Source: Planctomycetota bacterium (GTDB taxonomy: Bacteria; Planctomycetota; Planctomycetia; Gemmatales; Gemmataceae). Taken from it: 37,614 nucleotides of DNA. A program made the position numbers and the translations under genes. Where the stretch lies: positions 1-37,614 of the forward strand of contig JAIOPV010000038.1 of the NCBI GenBank assembly GCA_021413735.1. The letters are read 5' to 3'. The notes beneath the pieces are model-generated. The model saw nothing but the letters and a program-made list of their open reading frames with translations. It did not search any database and was not told where the DNA came from. Shown in pieces: positions 23,471 through 31,682 of the stretch (positions within the stretch are counted from its first letter, which is position 1; each line of letters begins with the position of its first letter).

Positions 23471-26400
23471 GTGCTGACCTGGATTATCGACTTCTCGCTG
23501 CGGAACCGGATGCTCGTCATCCTGGCCGCGCTGGCGTTCGCCGCCTTCGGCGTCCTGTCGATGCGGCGACTCGACGTGGACGCCTTCCCCGACACGACCC
23601 CGGTGCAGGTGCAGATCAACACCATCGTCCCGGCCCTCGGCCCGGAGGAGGTGGAGACGCAGATCACCTTCCCGATCGAGCAGGCGCTCTCGGGGCTGCC
23701 GAAGATCCAGACGCTCCGGTCGATCTCGAAGTTCGGCCTGTCGCAGGTGGTGGTCACCTTCGAGGAGGGGACCGACATCTACTTCGCGCGGACCGTGGTG
23801 AACGAGCGGTTGGGGACCGCCCAACTGCCGGCCGGCGTCGAGCGGCCGAAGATGGGGCCGGTCTCCACCGGCCTCGGGGAAGTGTTCCACTACGTCGTCA
23901 CGGGCCAGGGCGACGACGTGACCAGCCTCCGCACCGTCCACGACTGGGTCGTGAGGCCCAAGATGCGGACGGTCCCCGGCACCGCCGAGGTCAACACCTG
24001 GGGCGGGTACGACAAGCAGTACCAGGTCCGCATCGACCTGGCCCGGCTCCACAAGTACGGGTTGACGTTCGAGGAGGTGACGGAAGCCGTCCAGAAGAAC
24101 AACCGCAACGTCGGCGGTGGCAGCGTCAGTCAGGGTGGCAACATGCTGCTCGTCCACGGCATCGGGCGGACGGCCAACGTCGAGCAGATCGGGAACATCG
24201 TCGTCACCGCCCAGGACGGCGTCCCGGTGCGGGTGAAGGACGTGGCCGACGTAGAGGTCGGGTACGAAGTCCGACGGGGGGCGGTCACCCTCGACGGCAA
24301 GGGCGAGGTCGTCCTCGGCCTCGGGTTCCTGACGATGGGCGAAAACACGCACGAAGTGACGTGGGGGATGAAGCGGAAGCTGGACGAGGTGAAGGCGTCA
24401 CTGCCGCCGAACGTGACCGTTACCCCGGTGTACGACCGGACGGAGCTGGTCGACCACGTCATCCACACCGTCCGCAACAACCTGTTCGAGGGCGGGCTGT
24501 TCGTCGTCGCCGTCCTGTTCGCCTTCCTCGGCAACCTGCGGGCGGCGGGCATCGTCGCGCTCGCCATTCCCCTGTCGATGCTGTTCGCGTTCAGCGGGAT
24601 GCTCCAGTGGGGGGTCGCCGCCAGTCTGCTGTCCCTCGGGGCCATCGACTTCGGCATGGTGGTGGATTCGAGCGTCGTCATGGTCGAGAACTGTATCCGC
24701 CACCTGAGCCACGGCGAGGCCGAGAAGAAGGGCAAACTCGCCGTCATCCGCGACGCCGCCCTAGAGGTCCGCAAGCCGACGCTGTTCGGCGAACTCATCA
24801 TCATGATCGTCTACCTGCCGATCCTGACCCTGGAGGGGACCGAGGGCAAGCTGTTCCGCCCGATGGCCCTCACCGTCATCTTCGCCCTGGTCGGGTCGAT
24901 GATCCTGTCGATGACGCTGATGCCGGTCCTGGCCAGCATCTTCCTGCCGAAGAAGGTCGCCGAGCGGGAGCCGCTGCTGATGCGGCTGGCCCTCGCACTC
25001 TACCGCCCGGTTATGCACTTCTCGATGCACCACAAGCTGGCGGTGGTTGGGTTTGCCCTCACGGTCCTCCTGGTCGCGTTCGGCATGATCGCCCCGCGGC
25101 TCGGGTCGGAGTTTATCCCCCGGCTGTCGGAGGGGGCCATCTGCATCAACGTCGTGCGGCTCGCCGGGACCGACCTGGAGGAGTCCGTCCGGGCGAACAC
25201 GAAAATGGAGAAGGCGATCCTCGCCGCGTTCCCCGACGAAGTGGAACACGTCTGGAGCCGGGCCGGCACGGCCGAGGTCGCCACCGACCCGATGGGCGTG
25301 GAGTTGACCGACGTGTTCATCACCCTCAAGCCCCGGCAGAAGTGGACGAAGGCGGGCACCCAGGCCGAGTTGACGGAGCTGATCGAGAAGGCGGTGCGGG
25401 ACATGCCCGGCCAGCGGAACGCCATGACCCAGCCCATCGAAATGCGTCTCAATGAAATGATTTCGGGTGTGCGATCAGACGTGGGCGTGAAGATTTACGG
25501 CGACGACTTCGACGTGCTGGTGGCGAAGGCCAGGGAAGTCGAGGCGGTGCTGAAGTCGGTTCAAGGGAATGCAGACATCAACGTCGAGCAGGTGACCGGT
25601 CAGCCGGTCTTGCAGGTCAAGATCAAGCAGGACGAGATCGCCCGCCACGGGGTGCCGGCCCAGGCCGTCCTCGATCTGGTCGAGTCCATCGGTGCGAAGC
25701 CGCTCGGCGAGGTGGTCGAAGGGCAGGTGCGGTTCCCGCTGGCGGTGCGGTTGCCGGACCGGGACCGGGCCAGCCCGGAAGCCATTGGCAACATGCTCGT
25801 CACCACCCCGAGCGGGGGCCGCATCCCGCTCTCCCGGCTCGCCGACGTGCAGGTGGTCGAGGGGCCGTCCACGATCCAGCGGGAGTGGGGCCAGCGGCGG
25901 ATCACCGTCACCTGCAACGTGCGGGGCCGCGACCTCGGCAGCTTCGTGGCCGAGGCCCGGCGGAAAACAGCCGAGCGGGTGCAACTCCCCGCCGGACGGT
26001 ATTCGATCACATGGGGCGGGCAGTTCGAGCAACTGGAGCGTGCCAGCCTGCGGCTGATGATCGTCGTGCCGGTGGCGTTCATCTTGATCTTCGGCCTGCT
26101 CTACGCCACCTACGGGAATCTGCTGGACGCATTCCGGGTGTTCACGGGCATCCCGTTCGCCTGGGTCGGCGGCATCTTCGCCCTGTACCTGCGGGACATG
26201 CCATTCTCGATCTCGGCGGGCATCGGGTTCATCGCGCTGTCGGGCGTGGCAGTCCTTGATGACATGATCCTCGTCTCCTACGTCCGCCAACTCAGGGACC
26301 GGGGGCTGGCCCTGACCGACGCAATCCAGCAGGCGGCCCTCACCCGGCTCCGGCCGGTGCTGATGACGACGCTGGTGGCCTGCCTGGGGTTCGTGCCGAT

Positions 26401-26593
26401 GGCGGTCAGCACCGGCATGGGGGCCGAGGTGCAGCGGCCCCTGGCAACGGTCGTGATCGGCGGCGTGATCGGGGCGATGGTGATGTCGCTGCTGGTACTT
26501 CGAGTGCTGTACCAGGCGTTCGAGGCGTTCCGGGGCAAAGTGGCCCCGGTGGCGGGGGCGGCGACTCATCGTGAGGAGCCGGCGCCGGTGTGA
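23471..26593 (+). CDS. Heavy-metal RND efflux pump, CzcA-like
   Basis: The 1040-residue inner-membrane transporter starts at GTG 23471 with GGAGG upstream. TM1 is RMLVILAALAFAAFGV; VDAFPDTTPVQVQI follows. TM4 contains DFGMVVDSSVVMVEN, with Asp393, Asp399 and Glu406. Their spacing (6 and 7) equals that of the essential Asp402, Asp408 and Glu415 of CzcA, which carry protons. This motif marks the divalent-cation (Zn/Co/Cd) HME-RND class rather than the Cu/Ag class of the other two pumps. The length is normal for CzcA. The second half includes GSEFIPRLSEGAI and ending helices with ISAGIGFIALSGVAVLD. It lies between the adaptor and the WCxEHG lipoprotein in one operon. Confidence 0.94.
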   Translation: MLTWIIDFSLRNRMLVILAALAFAAFGVLSMRRLDVDAFPDTTPVQVQINTIVPALGPEEVETQITFPIEQALSGLPKIQTLRSISKFGLSQVVVTFEEGTDIYFARTVVNERLGTAQLPAGVERPKMGPVSTGLGEVFHYVVTGQGDDVTSLRTVHDWVVRPKMRTVPGTAEVNTWGGYDKQYQVRIDLARLHKYGLTFEEVTEAVQKNNRNVGGGSVSQGGNMLLVHGIGRTANVEQIGNIVVTAQDGVPVRVKDVADVEVGYEVRRGAVTLDGKGEVVLGLGFLTMGENTHEVTWGMKRKLDEVKASLPPNVTVTPVYDRTELVDHVIHTVRNNLFEGGLFVVAVLFAFLGNLRAAGIVALAIPLSMLFAFSGMLQWGVAASLLSLGAIDFGMVVDSSVVMVENCIRHLSHGEAEKKGKLAVIRDAALEVRKPTLFGELIIMIVYLPILTLEGTEGKLFRPMALTVIFALVGSMILSMTLMPVLASIFLPKKVAEREPLLMRLALALYRPVMHFSMHHKLAVVGFALTVLLVAFGMIAPRLGSEFIPRLSEGAICINVVRLAGTDLEESVRANTKMEKAILAAFPDEVEHVWSRAGTAEVATDPMGVELTDVFITLKPRQKWTKAGTQAELTELIEKAVRDMPGQRNAMTQPIEMRLNEMISGVRSDVGVKIYGDDFDVLVAKAREVEAVLKSVQGNADINVEQVTGQPVLQVKIKQDEIARHGVPAQAVLDLVESIGAKPLGEVVEGQVRFPLAVRLPDRDRASPEAIGNMLVTTPSGGRIPLSRLADVQVVEGPSTIQREWGQRRITVTCNVRGRDLGSFVAEARRKTAERVQLPAGRYSITWGGQFEQLERASLRLMIVVPVAFILIFGLLYATYGNLLDAFRVFTGIPFAWVGGIFALYLRDMPFSISAGIGFIALSGVAVLDDMILVSYVRQLRDRGLALTDAIQQAALTRLRPVLMTTLVACLGFVPMAVSTGMGAEVQRPLATVVIGGVIGAMVMSLLVLRVLYQAFEAFRGKVAPVAGAATHREEPAPV

Positions 26594-26628
26594 CGGTTCG
26601 GTGTGATCCCAAACGAGAGGAGACTTCG

Positions 26629-27027
26629 ATGAAGACGACGACGTTGCGCGCGGCGCTGTTTGCCGCCCTGTTCCCGGCCTTGGGGCTGCTCACCCTCCCC
26701 GGGTGCGGCCCGAAGGACAAGGCGGAGGGGTCGAAGGACGCCCCCGTGGTGGCCGAGAAGAAGAAGGACGGCGAGAAGAAGGAGGCAGCCGACGGCTGGT
26801 GGTGCAAGGAACACGGCGTGTCCGAACACGACTGCGCCCAGTGCGATGCCAAGGTGGCCGCCGAGTACAAGAAGAAGGGCGACTGGTGCAAGGAACACGA
26901 ACGGCCCGAGTCGCAGTGCTTCATCTGCAACCCGAAGCGGTACGAGAAGTTCGCCGCCGCGTACAAGGCCAAGTACGGCAAGGAACCGCCGGCCCTGCCG
27001 CCCGAAGCCAAGGGAGAGAAGAAGTAG
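26629..27027 (+). CDS. Lipoprotein with two WCxEHG Cys modules
   Basis: The 132-residue protein starts at ATG 26629 behind GAGAGGAG. The signal peptide ends in lipobox LPGC (Cys26), so it is lipid-anchored. A Lys/Glu-rich spacer (30-55) leads to two modules: WCKEHGVSEHDCAQC (58-72) and WCKEHERPESQCFIC (86-100). A basic tail follows (KRYEKFAAAYKAKYGKEPP). The modules match those of the adaptor at 21826, including the order W-C-x2-H-x6-C-x2-C. It sits 35 bp after the CzcA-like pump. It probably binds divalent metal at the membrane surface and supplies the adaptor; this is inference from the shared module. Confidence 0.82.
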   Translation: MKTTTLRAALFAALFPALGLLTLPGCGPKDKAEGSKDAPVVAEKKKDGEKKEAADGWWCKEHGVSEHDCAQCDAKVAAEYKKKGDWCKEHERPESQCFICNPKRYEKFAAAYKAKYGKEPPALPPEAKGEKK

Positions 27028-27112
27028 TCTGCCGCCAGAACGCCGAGCGTGAGTGGAGGGACACGGGTCCGAACCCGGCCCCTTCATCCCGCCTTTCAAC
27101 TGGAGAAACATC

Positions 27113-27337
27113 GTGAAGTTGCCGATCCCACGGCGTCCAGGTTCGCGGCGAGTCGCCCTGGTTGTGATTGGGCTGTTGCTCCCGATGCAGGGCGGATGCC
27201 TGTGCGGGTGCGGAGTGGCGTCGGCCCGTGAAGGCCAAGCGAGGGTGGTCGCCCCGGCCTGCCGGGAGGTTTCGAGACGCCCCATGACACCACCGTCCAC
27301 GACGCTACCGTCAGAAGCTTCGGGCGAGGAGAAATAG
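27113..27337 (+). CDS. Small Cys-containing lipoprotein-like protein
   Basis: The 74-residue product starts at GTG 27113 with GGAG eight bases upstream; the frame extends to 27053 without a ribosome site. A basic N-terminus (RRPGSRR) and a hydrophobic helix (VALVVIGLLLPM) are followed by GGCLCGCG, a possible lipidation and metal site. The rest is Ser/Thr/Pro/Glu-rich with one more Cys. It is co-directional and closely packed within the third RND operon. Function unknown; its position suggests a minor envelope accessory. Confidence 0.5.
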   Translation: MKLPIPRRPGSRRVALVVIGLLLPMQGGCLCGCGVASAREGQARVVAPACREVSRRPMTPPSTTLPSEASGEEK

Positions 27338-27444
27338 TCAACCGCTCCCACTGCTCGGAAAGAGCGGCGGGGACGGTCTGGAGCAACACCGAGCGACACC
27401 AGGGAAATGTGTCGAACCTTTTGGAAGTTTGCAAGGAGTCAGAG

Positions 27445-27777
27445 ATGCGGATTAAGAACCGATTGGAAGTGGTCGCGGCAGTGGCAGTGCTGGTCTTCGG
27501 CGGCTTGCTGCAAGCCGCCGACCCGGTGCCGACCAAGCTGACCGTTCCCGGCCTGGACTGCATGAACTGTGCGAAGAAGGCCGGCGACAAACTGTACGCG
27601 GTGCCGGGCGTGGCCGACGTGAAGGTGGACATCAAGGCGAAGCTGCTGATCGTGACGCCCAAGCAGGGGTCCGCGATGTCGCCCCGGTCGCTGTGGGAGG
27701 CCGTCGATAAGGCCGGCTACGAGCCGTCGAAGCTCGAAGGGCCGGACGGGAACTTTACCGCAAAGCCGAAGAGTTGA
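27445..27777 (+). CDS. Exported heavy-metal-associated (HMA) domain protein
   Basis: The 110-residue protein starts at ATG 27445 behind AAGGAG. A signal peptide (VVAAVAVLVFGGLLQA) is followed by one HMA ferredoxin-like domain: LTVPGLDCMNCAKKAGDKL, VPGVADVKVDIKAKLLIV, then LWEAVDKAGYEPSKL. Cys39 and Cys42 form the CxxC metal site (CMNC), and the GL before it stands where many family members have GMxC. Homologous domains (CopZ, MerP, P-type ATPase N-termini) bind soft or divalent metals. The signal suggests a MerP-like periplasmic shuttle. It is the last gene before a strong hairpin at 27797. Confidence 0.88.
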   Translation: MRIKNRLEVVAAVAVLVFGGLLQAADPVPTKLTVPGLDCMNCAKKAGDKLYAVPGVADVKVDIKAKLLIVTPKQGSAMSPRSLWEAVDKAGYEPSKLEGPDGNFTAKPKS

Positions 27778-27796
27778 ACCGGCGGCGCTGGGCCAC

Positions 27797-27826
27797 GGCA
27801 GGCACCGAATTGCAGCGGTGCCTGCC
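27797..27826 (+). terminator. Intrinsic terminator-like hairpin
   Basis: Perfect 11-bp arms GGCAGGCACCG (27797-27807) and CGGTGCCTGCC (27816-27826) enclose an 8-nt loop, followed by CGCTTTCTCTC. It lies 19 bp after the HMA gene stop and probably ends or attenuates the third RND operon. The T-run is weak. Confidence 0.6.
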
Positions 27827-27882
27827 CGCTTTCTCTCGACTCGAACGTGATTCCTACCGCCCTGCACACGAAGGCGCCGACC

Positions 27883-28098
27883 ATGAACCGCTGGAAAGAG
27901 ATCGCCAAGTTCTTGTGCGGAGCTGAGGCGTTTCATGCCTTCGTCCACGCCGCGTTCTGGTATTCAGGCACCACTTTGACGGTGTTCGGGATCATTACGG
28001 AGACGCCAACGACACATATGTGGGGGGCGATCGCGAACGCGGCGATTGCCTTGATCCTCGGCGTTTACGCATGGCGTTCACGCAGGTCCGCCGCCTGA
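27883..28098 (+). CDS. Small membrane protein
   Basis: The 71-residue product starts at ATG 27883; a GTG at 27847 is in frame. It has two hydrophobic segments: FHAFVHAAFWYSGTTLTVFGI (shortened here to its core) and AIANAAIALILGVYAWRSR. A Cys (KFLCGAEAFHAFVH) and three His lie in or near the first helix, so a metal contact is possible. The C-terminus is basic (inside-positive). It lies between the HMA gene and the broken TolC gene. I do not recognise a family. Confidence 0.55.
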   Translation: MNRWKEIAKFLCGAEAFHAFVHAAFWYSGTTLTVFGIITETPTTHMWGAIANAAIALILGVYAWRSRRSAA

Positions 28099-28162
28099 CG
28101 ACGGCCCAGATACTCGGCGACGGATCGCCAGACCGAACTCGCAGGACGCGGAGGCAAGTGAC

Positions 28163-29190
28163 ATGACGAAGACCTACATGGTACTGCTGGTCGGGGCGTC
28201 CCTCGCCGGGCTGGTCGGGTGTGCGGCGACACGCCAGATCCGGTCGCGGCCTCTGCGGCTGCCTCACGACCCACCCCCACACACGCCGTCGTCCAGGCCG
28301 GGTATCGGCAAACCCCGGCGGGGAAGTCAGGCGGGGAGTTGCCCACCCCCAGACCGCTCAAGGGGACGGCGGACGCCGCGGGGCCATCTCCCTTGCCACC
28401 GTTGGGGCTGCCGCAACTGACAGCCCCGACGCTCGAACGGAACCCCCGGCTCTCCCAGGTCGGGTGGGCGGTCGAGACGGCCCGCGGGCGGGCAGTCCAG
28501 GCCGGGCTGTACCCGAACCCGACCCTGAGCGTGACCGGCGACGAACTCGGCGACCATACGGGGCCGGGCGGCATCTGGACTGCCCCGCACTTCCAGCAGG
28601 AGATCGTGACCGGGAACAAGCTCGGCCTCAGCAAGGCCGCCGCCCTGAAGGAGGTCGATCAGGCCACTCTCCGGGTGATGACCGAGCGATACCGCGTCTT
28701 CACCGACGTGCGGCAGAGCTACTACGAGGTGCTCATCCTTCAGCGGCGGGCCGACATCTTGGGGCAACTCATCGCCCTGGCCGAGCAGTCCGTCGAGAAC
28801 GCCAACAAACTGCTCAAGGCGAAGGAGGGGAGCGAACTCGACGTGGTGCAACTGGAGGTCGATCTGGAACGCTACCGGGCCGAACTCGACGCCACGACGA
28901 AGGCGTTGCCCGCCGCGTTCCGCCGGCTGGCCGCAAGCGTCGGCGTGGACGACCTTCCTTACAGCAGTCTCACAGGCGACCTCGACCTGCCGCTGCCGGC
29001 CTACGACCTGGAGCGGGTCCGGGCCTACGTCCTGGGCATCCACCCGGAACTGCGGTCGGCCCAAGTCGGCGTCGAACGAGCGCAACTTGTGCTGAAGCGG
29101 GCCACGGTCGAGCCGATTCCGAACGTGACGTGCACCGTCAGGGGGCGGCCCGACGCCGCCGCAGTTGCGGGGGGAAATGGGAGGGGGTGA
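28163..29190 (+). pseudogene. Frameshifted and C-terminally truncated TolC-family gene
   Basis: ATG 28163 opens a lipoprotein signal (MVLLVGASLAGLVGCAAT). Near 28220 the TolC-like frame continues one base out of phase, consistent with one missing nucleotide. The new frame holds good TolC sequence: LTAPTLERNPRLSQV, AGLYPNPTLSVTGDE, FTDVRQSYYEVLILQRRAD, EGSELDVVQLEVDLERYRAEL and HPELRSAQVGVERAQLVL. It stops making sense after VEPIPNVT (about 29128), where intact relatives enter the second efflux repeat of roughly 150-200 further residues. It is thus both frameshifted and truncated, in the position where the third RND operon would be expected to encode its channel. Confidence 0.82.
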
Positions 29191-29191
29191 C

Positions 29192-29883
29192 ATGGGACGG
29201 GTCGGACTCGTGTACGGGTTGGCGGTGGCGGCCACGGCGCCGGCGGTCGCGCTGCGGCTGACCGGGTACGGGCTGCCGCCGCCGGCCGCCGCCCTCCTGT
29301 TCGGCCTCGGGGTGCTCGGGGCCGGGTTCCTCCTGTCCTGGGCGGCCGAGGCGACCGAGGCCCACATCACCCCTGGGCTGACCCTCGCCCTGCTGACGGT
29401 GCTGCCCAGTACGCGGTGGACATCTACTACACCTACCAGGCCGGCCGGAACCCGGGGTCGAAGTACGTCCAGTACGCCGCCGCCAACATGACCGGGGCCA
29501 ACCGCCTCCTGATCGGGCTGGCCTGGCCGCTGGTCGTCCTGCTCGGCTGGCTCCGGACGCGGCGGCGGGTGGTGCCGCTGCCGTGGGCCAACTCCCCTGA
29601 GGTGGCGTTCCTGGGCGTGGCCACCCACATGCTCGTCGCCCTGGGGGCGGCCCTGTTCGTCCTCGTCCCCGCCCTGGACGGGTTGCCGCTCTCCGACCTG
29701 TCCCGGGTGATCCAAGGGGTCGCCACCGGGGTCGGGTTCCTGGGGGCCGGGGTCATCCTCAAGCCGGACGGCCTCGGCCGGCTGGCGTCGGCCGTCGTGG
29801 GCACCGTCTTGGTCGTCGCAATCCTGGCAGCCGTCGGCTACGGCGGCACGCGGCTGTCCGGACGCATTCGAGAGCAACCATAA
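29192..29883 (+). pseudogene. Chimera: cation antiporter 5' part joined to MgtC 3' part
   Basis: ATG 29192 follows GGGAGGGGGTG. The first part resembles a Na/Ca-type cation antiporter: GFLLSWAAEATEAHITPG, then after a one-base deletion near 29410 (CCCAG for expected CCCGAG) AVDIYYTYQAGRNPGSKYVQ and AANMTGANRLLIGLAW. At about 29624 it switches to MgtC sequence: THMLVALGAALFVLVPALDG, SRVIQGVATGVGFLGAGVIL. This matches the intact MgtC gene at 31683, but after KPDG about 24 MgtC residues (equivalent to GRIKGLTTATGLW onward) are missing before LGRLASAVV. Three lesions (frameshift, fusion, internal deletion) make a working product unlikely. Confidence 0.78.
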
Positions 29884-30036
29884 CGGGCGAGCCGTGGATG
29901 CGTCGCTTTGCGAGCAACGTAGACGACCAAGCCGGTGACGGCCGGATCATCTGTTCAAAAGGGCGGTTACACAGACATGAACGTCACGGCCAACTGCGCG
30001 GATAAGGACTTTCCAACGGGACACGAGGGAGCGTCG

Positions 30037-31083
30037 ATGTCGCCAGTGGTCGAGGTGCTTTATGACATGTGGTATCTGGCCATCCCGGGCCGCCGGCTCC
30101 ACCAGGGGCAGACGGTCGGGGTGAAGCTGCTCGGGCGGCCTATCCTGGTCGGCCGGGCCGCCGACGGCTCGGTGTTCGCCCTAAGCGACCTCTGCCCGCA
30201 CCGCGGCATCCCCCTCAGCTTCGGCCGGTTCGACGGCCGGGAGGTCGAGTGCTGCTACCACGGCTGGCGGTTCGACTGCGGTGGGGTGTGTACGCACATC
30301 CCGTCGCTCCTCCCGACCCAAACCTTTGAACTCGGAAGGATTCGCGTCACTTCGTTCCCCTGCCGCGAGGTGCAAGGGAACGTGTGGGTCTACGTCCCGG
30401 CGGACGACGCGAGCCCTGCCGCCGTCCTGCCGGAGATCCCCCGGGCACCCGAGGTGGACGAGTGCCACCTCCGCCTGGTCGAGCGGTGCGTGTACCCGTG
30501 CTCGGCCGACCAAGCGGTCGTCAGCCTAATGGACCCCGCCCACGGCCCGTTCGTCCACGCCTCGTGGTGGTGGCGGTCCCGCGGGTCGATGCACGAGAAG
30601 GCGAAGGCGTTCGCCCCTTCCCACCTGGGGTTCACAATGGTCCGCCACCGGCCGTCGGCGAACTCCCGGGCCTATCGGCTGCTCGGGTCGGAGGTGTCCA
30701 CCGAAATCCGGTTCGAGCTGCCGGGCACCCGGATCGAGCACATCCGGTTCGGCAGGCACCACTTGTGCGGGGTGACTACGGTCACCCCGCGGACCGCCAC
30801 GGAGGTGGAAGTGCATCAACTCTTCTACTGGACCGTCCCCGGCTTGGTCCTCCTACGCCCACTGCTCCGCCGGTTCGTCCGCACCTTCCTCCGGCAAGAC
30901 CGGGACGTGCTGGACAAGCAGCGGCAGGGGCTCAACGACGACCCGCAGCTTATGCTGATCAACGACGCCGACCGGCCGGCCCGTTGGTACTACCAGCTCA
31001 AAAAAGAACTGCATGCATCACGGGCGGAGGGGCGGCCGTTCCGCAACCCGGTGCCGCACGTCACGCTCGGCTGGCGGACATGA
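30037..31083 (+). CDS. Rieske [2Fe-2S] oxygenase
   Basis: The 348-residue protein is started at ATG 30037, which has GAGGGAG upstream; the frame is open to 29935 with another ATG at 29977. The N-terminal Rieske domain has LCPHRG (Cys53, His55) and CCYHGW (Cys73, His75), the four cluster ligands with normal spacing. The catalytic domain shows MDPAHGPFVH (166-174), with His169 and His174 as mononuclear iron ligands. A later acidic stretch, RQDRDVLDKQRQGL, resembles that of pheophorbide-a-oxygenase/vanillate-demethylase-type single-component enzymes. No reductase is nearby. The substrate is unknown. Its stop overlaps the next gene's start (ATGA at 31080), indicating translational coupling to a DUF2752 membrane protein. 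Confidence 0.9.
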   Translation: MSPVVEVLYDMWYLAIPGRRLHQGQTVGVKLLGRPILVGRAADGSVFALSDLCPHRGIPLSFGRFDGREVECCYHGWRFDCGGVCTHIPSLLPTQTFELGRIRVTSFPCREVQGNVWVYVPADDASPAAVLPEIPRAPEVDECHLRLVERCVYPCSADQAVVSLMDPAHGPFVHASWWWRSRGSMHEKAKAFAPSHLGFTMVRHRPSANSRAYRLLGSEVSTEIRFELPGTRIEHIRFGRHHLCGVTTVTPRTATEVEVHQLFYWTVPGLVLLRPLLRRFVRTFLRQDRDVLDKQRQGLNDDPQLMLINDADRPARWYYQLKKELHASRAEGRPFRNPVPHVTLGWRT

Positions 31084-31643
31084 CGCCCGCCGGACCGCGG
31101 GACGGGCCTACCGTTCTCCAGGATGCGCGAATGTTTGACCTCTACGAACCAGCCGAGGCGGCCATGATACACACGCGGGCGACTCCTCCGACTCCTCCCG
31201 GGGGACGGATGGTATTGACCGTCCGGGCCGCGCTCCTACTGGCCGGGGCCGCACTGGCTGGGGTATTCGCCGCTGCGTTTTGGGTGAACCCGTACAACGC
31301 GGACGGCACCCCGCGGGCGAGGGCGACGCACACCCAGCTCGGACTCGCCCCGTGTCAGTTCCTTTCCGCCACCGGGAGGCCTTGCGCGTCTTGTGGGATG
31401 ACGACCAGTTTCTCCCTCCTCGTCCGGGGGGACGTGGCCGGGTCGCTGCGGGCGAATTGGGCCGGCACGGTGATAGCGGTGTTGTGGGCGGTTGCATTGC
31501 CCTGGGCGGTGCTGAGTGCCGCACGCGGCCGGCTGCTATTTGTCCCGCTCGGAAGGGGAGAGGTCGCGTTGACGGCTTGCGTGGGGGTGGTGCTCGCCGT
31601 AATGCTCGGCCGCTGGGCGTTGATTCTCGCCGGCGGCGAGTGA
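31080..31643 (+). CDS. DUF2752 family membrane protein
   Basis: The ATG at 31080 overlaps the Rieske stop (ATGA), giving 187 residues; ATG 31164, with GAGGCGG before it, is an alternative start nearer the first membrane helix. Hydrophobic segments are VRAALLLAGAALAGVFAA, a middle helix after LRANWAGTVIAVLWAVALP, and a C-terminal VALTACVGVVLAVMLG. Between the first two lies the DUF2752 signature: LAPCQFLSATGRPCASCGMT followed by LLVRGDVAGSLRAN. The CxxCGMT site may bind metal or be redox-active. Function of the family is unknown. Coupling to the Rieske enzyme suggests a joint role. Confidence 0.82.
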   Translation: MTPAGPRDGPTVLQDARMFDLYEPAEAAMIHTRATPPTPPGGRMVLTVRAALLLAGAALAGVFAAAFWVNPYNADGTPRARATHTQLGLAPCQFLSATGRPCASCGMTTSFSLLVRGDVAGSLRANWAGTVIAVLWAVALPWAVLSAARGRLLFVPLGRGEVALTACVGVVLAVMLGRWALILAGGE

Positions 31644-31682
31644 AAAAGTACTGACATTGGCTGATTACGAAAGGGGGCGGTG

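Noticed and set aside
28327-29877. Minus-strand open frame of 516 codons
   Set aside because: Antisense to TolC, antiporter and MgtC motifs on the plus strand; no start signal.
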